Positions 13,943 to 15,629 of a DNA stretch of 15,629 nt are shown here, in pieces. The stretch is from Candidatus Eiseniibacteriota bacterium. GTDB lineage: Bacteria; JAFGKV01. Made by a program: the position numbers and the translations under genes. Positions within the stretch are counted from its first letter, which is position 1. Each line of letters opens with the position of its first letter. The stretch spans positions 1 through 15,629 of the forward strand of contig JALOPK010000036.1 of NCBI GenBank assembly GCA_025453925.1. Direction: 5' to 3'. The notes below the pieces were generated by a model, which was not told the DNA's origin, did not search any database, and saw only the letters and a program-made list of their open reading frames with translations.

Positions 13943-15604
13943 TCAGGAAACAGCGCCTGACTCCCCCGCACTCAACCGCCGTATGGCGACCAGGGTCATG
14001 TCGTCGTGGAGGGGCCTCCCGCCGTGAAACGCCTTGACGCCATCCTCGATGGCCGTGAGCAGGGCGGCGACGGGAGCACTCCGGTTGTCCGCGACCATTC
14101 TGGCGAGCCGATCATCTCCGAGCTCTTCCTCCTCATCGTTCATGGCCTCGGTGGCGCCGTCGGTATAGAAGAGGACGAGGTCGCCCGGGTTCAGGTGCAG
14201 AACGCGTTGGTCGTACATCGCGCCCGGAAAGACGCCGACCAGTAATCCCGTGGCAGGAAGGCGCGTGACATTGCCGTCGTAGGCACACACCAGCGGCGGG
14301 TCATGCCCTGCATTCACGTAGCTCAGGGTCGCTGTTGCCGGATCGTACAGCGCAACGAAGAGGGTGATGAACAGGTCATCGGGCGTGTTGTCATGGATGA
14401 GCGTGTTGATCCGGGCCACCACCTCGGCCAATGACAGCCCAACCCCGTTCATGGCCCGAAGGGCGGCCTGGAGGTTAGACATGATCAGCGCCGCGCCCAA
14501 CCCCTTTCCCGTGACATCGCCCACGGCCAGGAGCGTCCTCCCATCGGCAAGGGCGATGACATCGTAGTAATCCCCGGCAACATCGCCGCAAAACCGGATC
14601 CGGGCCGCGCTCTCCAGCCCTGGCGTCGGGGGGAGCTCGCGGGGCATCAATCCCTCCTGTATGCCCCTGGCCATGCGGATCTCGTCATCCAGCCGCTGTC
14701 TTTCGGTTCTCTCCTCGAGCAGCTCGATGGTTTCGGCCACCAGTGCGATTTGCGGCGAGAGTGCGCGCAGTATCTCCAACTCCTCGGGAGTGTAGTCATC
14801 GCCCGAGAGCCGTTCACCCACCACCAGGAAGCCCCGGAGCCCCGACACGGTCTCCAGAGGGACGATGAGCGCCGCGGCCCGCTCGGCGAGCCATGCCTTC
14901 TGCGGGTCGGTGAGAGGAATGCGTCCGCTGGCAACCATCTCGTCTACCAGCAGAGGGTGTCTCGCGTTCAGGAGCGCCTGGCCGAACTGATCACCCGCCT
15001 TGAAGGGAGCCAGCTCACAGCATTCCACGGCGTAGACAAGCGCATCCCGGCGCCGGAGCAGCGGGAAGACCGCGCTGGCCCCGATGCTGTCGCGCAGCCG
15101 TCGCGCCAGCTCCGTCCAGAACGCCCGGCTCACATGCGACTGCAGGAGGAACTCGTGCAGCGTCGCCTGCAATCGAAGTCGCTCCGGGTAGATGCGATTC
15201 TCCAGCGAGCGTCGAAGTGAGCGCTGCGCGGGAAGGAAACCGAACGCCAGAACCATGGCGATGGCAATGGGAGGAACGTCGCCGCCAATGCCCAACAGCG
15301 GCAACAGGCGGGAGGATCCGAGGTAGATCAGAGCGCAAACAAGAAGCAGCACAAGAACTGCCCCCCCGGTCACCAAGACGAGCCGTGTGCCCCGCTTCAA
15401 CCGGGATTCCACCTCCAGCAACCGGTACTTGCCGAAGGCGTACGCGACGGAAACCGGGATCAGCAGAAGGAGGAGTGAAGTACCATTCAGGATGTAGAGT
15501 TTGGTGACATAGGGGAGTGCTTGATACCAGGGCCCGCCCGCGGCGGCCGCCCAGCCGGTCACGAGCTGGGCGAGCAGGGCGGGCGCTGATCCCCACAACA
15601 CCAA
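13943..15604 (-). CDS. Membrane-anchored GAF and SpoIIE/RsbU-type PP2C serine/threonine phosphatase, 5' end doubtful
   Basis: As read from TTG 15604 the product is 553 aa. Residues 38-58, 74-96 and 109-125 are hydrophobic, including LLLLLIPVSVAYAFGKYRLLEVE (44-66, read in parts), a membrane-exit motif I associate with multi-helix signalling proteins. A GAF-like domain follows at about 150-295. A helical linker with MARGIQEGLMPRELP (311-325) leads to the PP2C domain, as in RsbU. Metal-binding aspartates appear in GDYYD (344-348), VGDVTGKG (361-368), YTDGATE (480-486) and HDDMT (533-537). Such phosphatases dephosphorylate anti-sigma-factor antagonists in partner-switching stress or regulatory pathways; no such partner gene is in the window. 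The start is uncertain: the homologous region seems to continue upstream as RRQTR, but an in-frame TAG lies at 15622-15620. The gene is either truncated, broken or affected by a sequence error. Confidence 0.85.
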   Translation of the reverse strand: MVLWGSAPALLAQLVTGWAAAAGGPWYQALPYVTKLYILNGTSLLLLLIPVSVAYAFGKYRLLEVESRLKRGTRLVLVTGGAVLVLLLVCALIYLGSSRLLPLLGIGGDVPPIAIAMVLAFGFLPAQRSLRRSLENRIYPERLRLQATLHEFLLQSHVSRAFWTELARRLRDSIGASAVFPLLRRRDALVYAVECCELAPFKAGDQFGQALLNARHPLLVDEMVASGRIPLTDPQKAWLAERAAALIVPLETVSGLRGFLVVGERLSGDDYTPEELEILRALSPQIALVAETIELLEERTERQRLDDEIRMARGIQEGLMPRELPPTPGLESAARIRFCGDVAGDYYDVIALADGRTLLAVGDVTGKGLGAALIMSNLQAALRAMNGVGLSLAEVVARINTLIHDNTPDDLFITLFVALYDPATATLSYVNAGHDPPLVCAYDGNVTRLPATGLLVGVFPGAMYDQRVLHLNPGDLVLFYTDGATEAMNDEEEELGDDRLARMVADNRSAPVAALLTAIEDGVKAFHGGRPLHDDMTLVAIRRLSAGESGAVS

Positions 15605-15629
15605 TCTGGTCTGCCGACGCTACAGAAGA

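Noticed and set aside
1-15629. CRISPR array, insertion sequence, tRNA or prophage
   Set aside because: No regularly spaced repeats, transposase or integrase motifs, tRNA cloverleaf sequences or phage genes were seen on either strand.

Overview
The window is high-GC bacterial DNA carrying ten intact-looking genes and one gene whose 5' end is doubtful. There are no tRNA, rRNA, CRISPR, IS or phage features. I infer a Gram-negative-type (diderm) bacterium. The evidence is a lipoprotein with a typical lipobox, an exported protein ending in an aromatic residue, and a secreted M6 protease with an FN3-like tail ending near the sequence SNIVGE. That tail reminds me of FCB-superphylum and related candidate phyla (Eisenbacteria- or Krumholzibacteria-like). 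This assignment rests on resemblance only and is weak.

Layout. (1) 70-1107: a methyltransferase of the cyclopropane-fatty-acid synthase / coclaurine N-methyltransferase-like family. (2) 1455-3125: a secreted M6 metalloprotease. It ends convergently on, and overlaps by 14 nt, a minus-strand pair: a PtpB-like tyrosine/lipid phosphatase followed by a GNAT acetyltransferase (4513 down to 3112). (3) 4876-11174: a plus-strand run of cysteine desulfurase, DsrC, a DsrM-like membrane subunit, a DsrK-like iron-sulfur subunit and a Ca2+-type P-type ATPase. It is preceded by a plausible promoter and an operator-like palindrome with a half-repeat. (4) 11302-13628: a divergent pair of unrecognised envelope proteins, a minus-strand lipoprotein and a plus-strand exported protein. 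They are separated by 410 nt that hold a consensus -35 box and two mutually exclusive hairpins abutting a ribosome binding site. (5) 13943-15604: a minus-strand membrane-anchored GAF plus SpoIIE-type PP2C phosphatase. Its recognisable N-terminal membrane region is cut by an in-frame stop at 15620-15622, close to the window edge.

The most interesting region is the desulfurase-dsrC-dsrM/K-like block. All four proteins keep their key residues: PLP Lys203 and Cys341, DsrC Cys94 and Cys105, candidate heme histidines, two [4Fe-4S] motifs and one CCG domain. No dsrAB, dsrJOP or tusBCD lies within the window. I infer a compact sulfur-trafficking/redox module: the desulfurase forms persulfide from cysteine, DsrC carries the sulfur or trisulfide, and the MK-like membrane pair exchanges electrons with the quinone pool. 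The Ca2+ ATPase follows after only 39 nt. It may be co-transcribed, but no functional link can be seen in the sequence.
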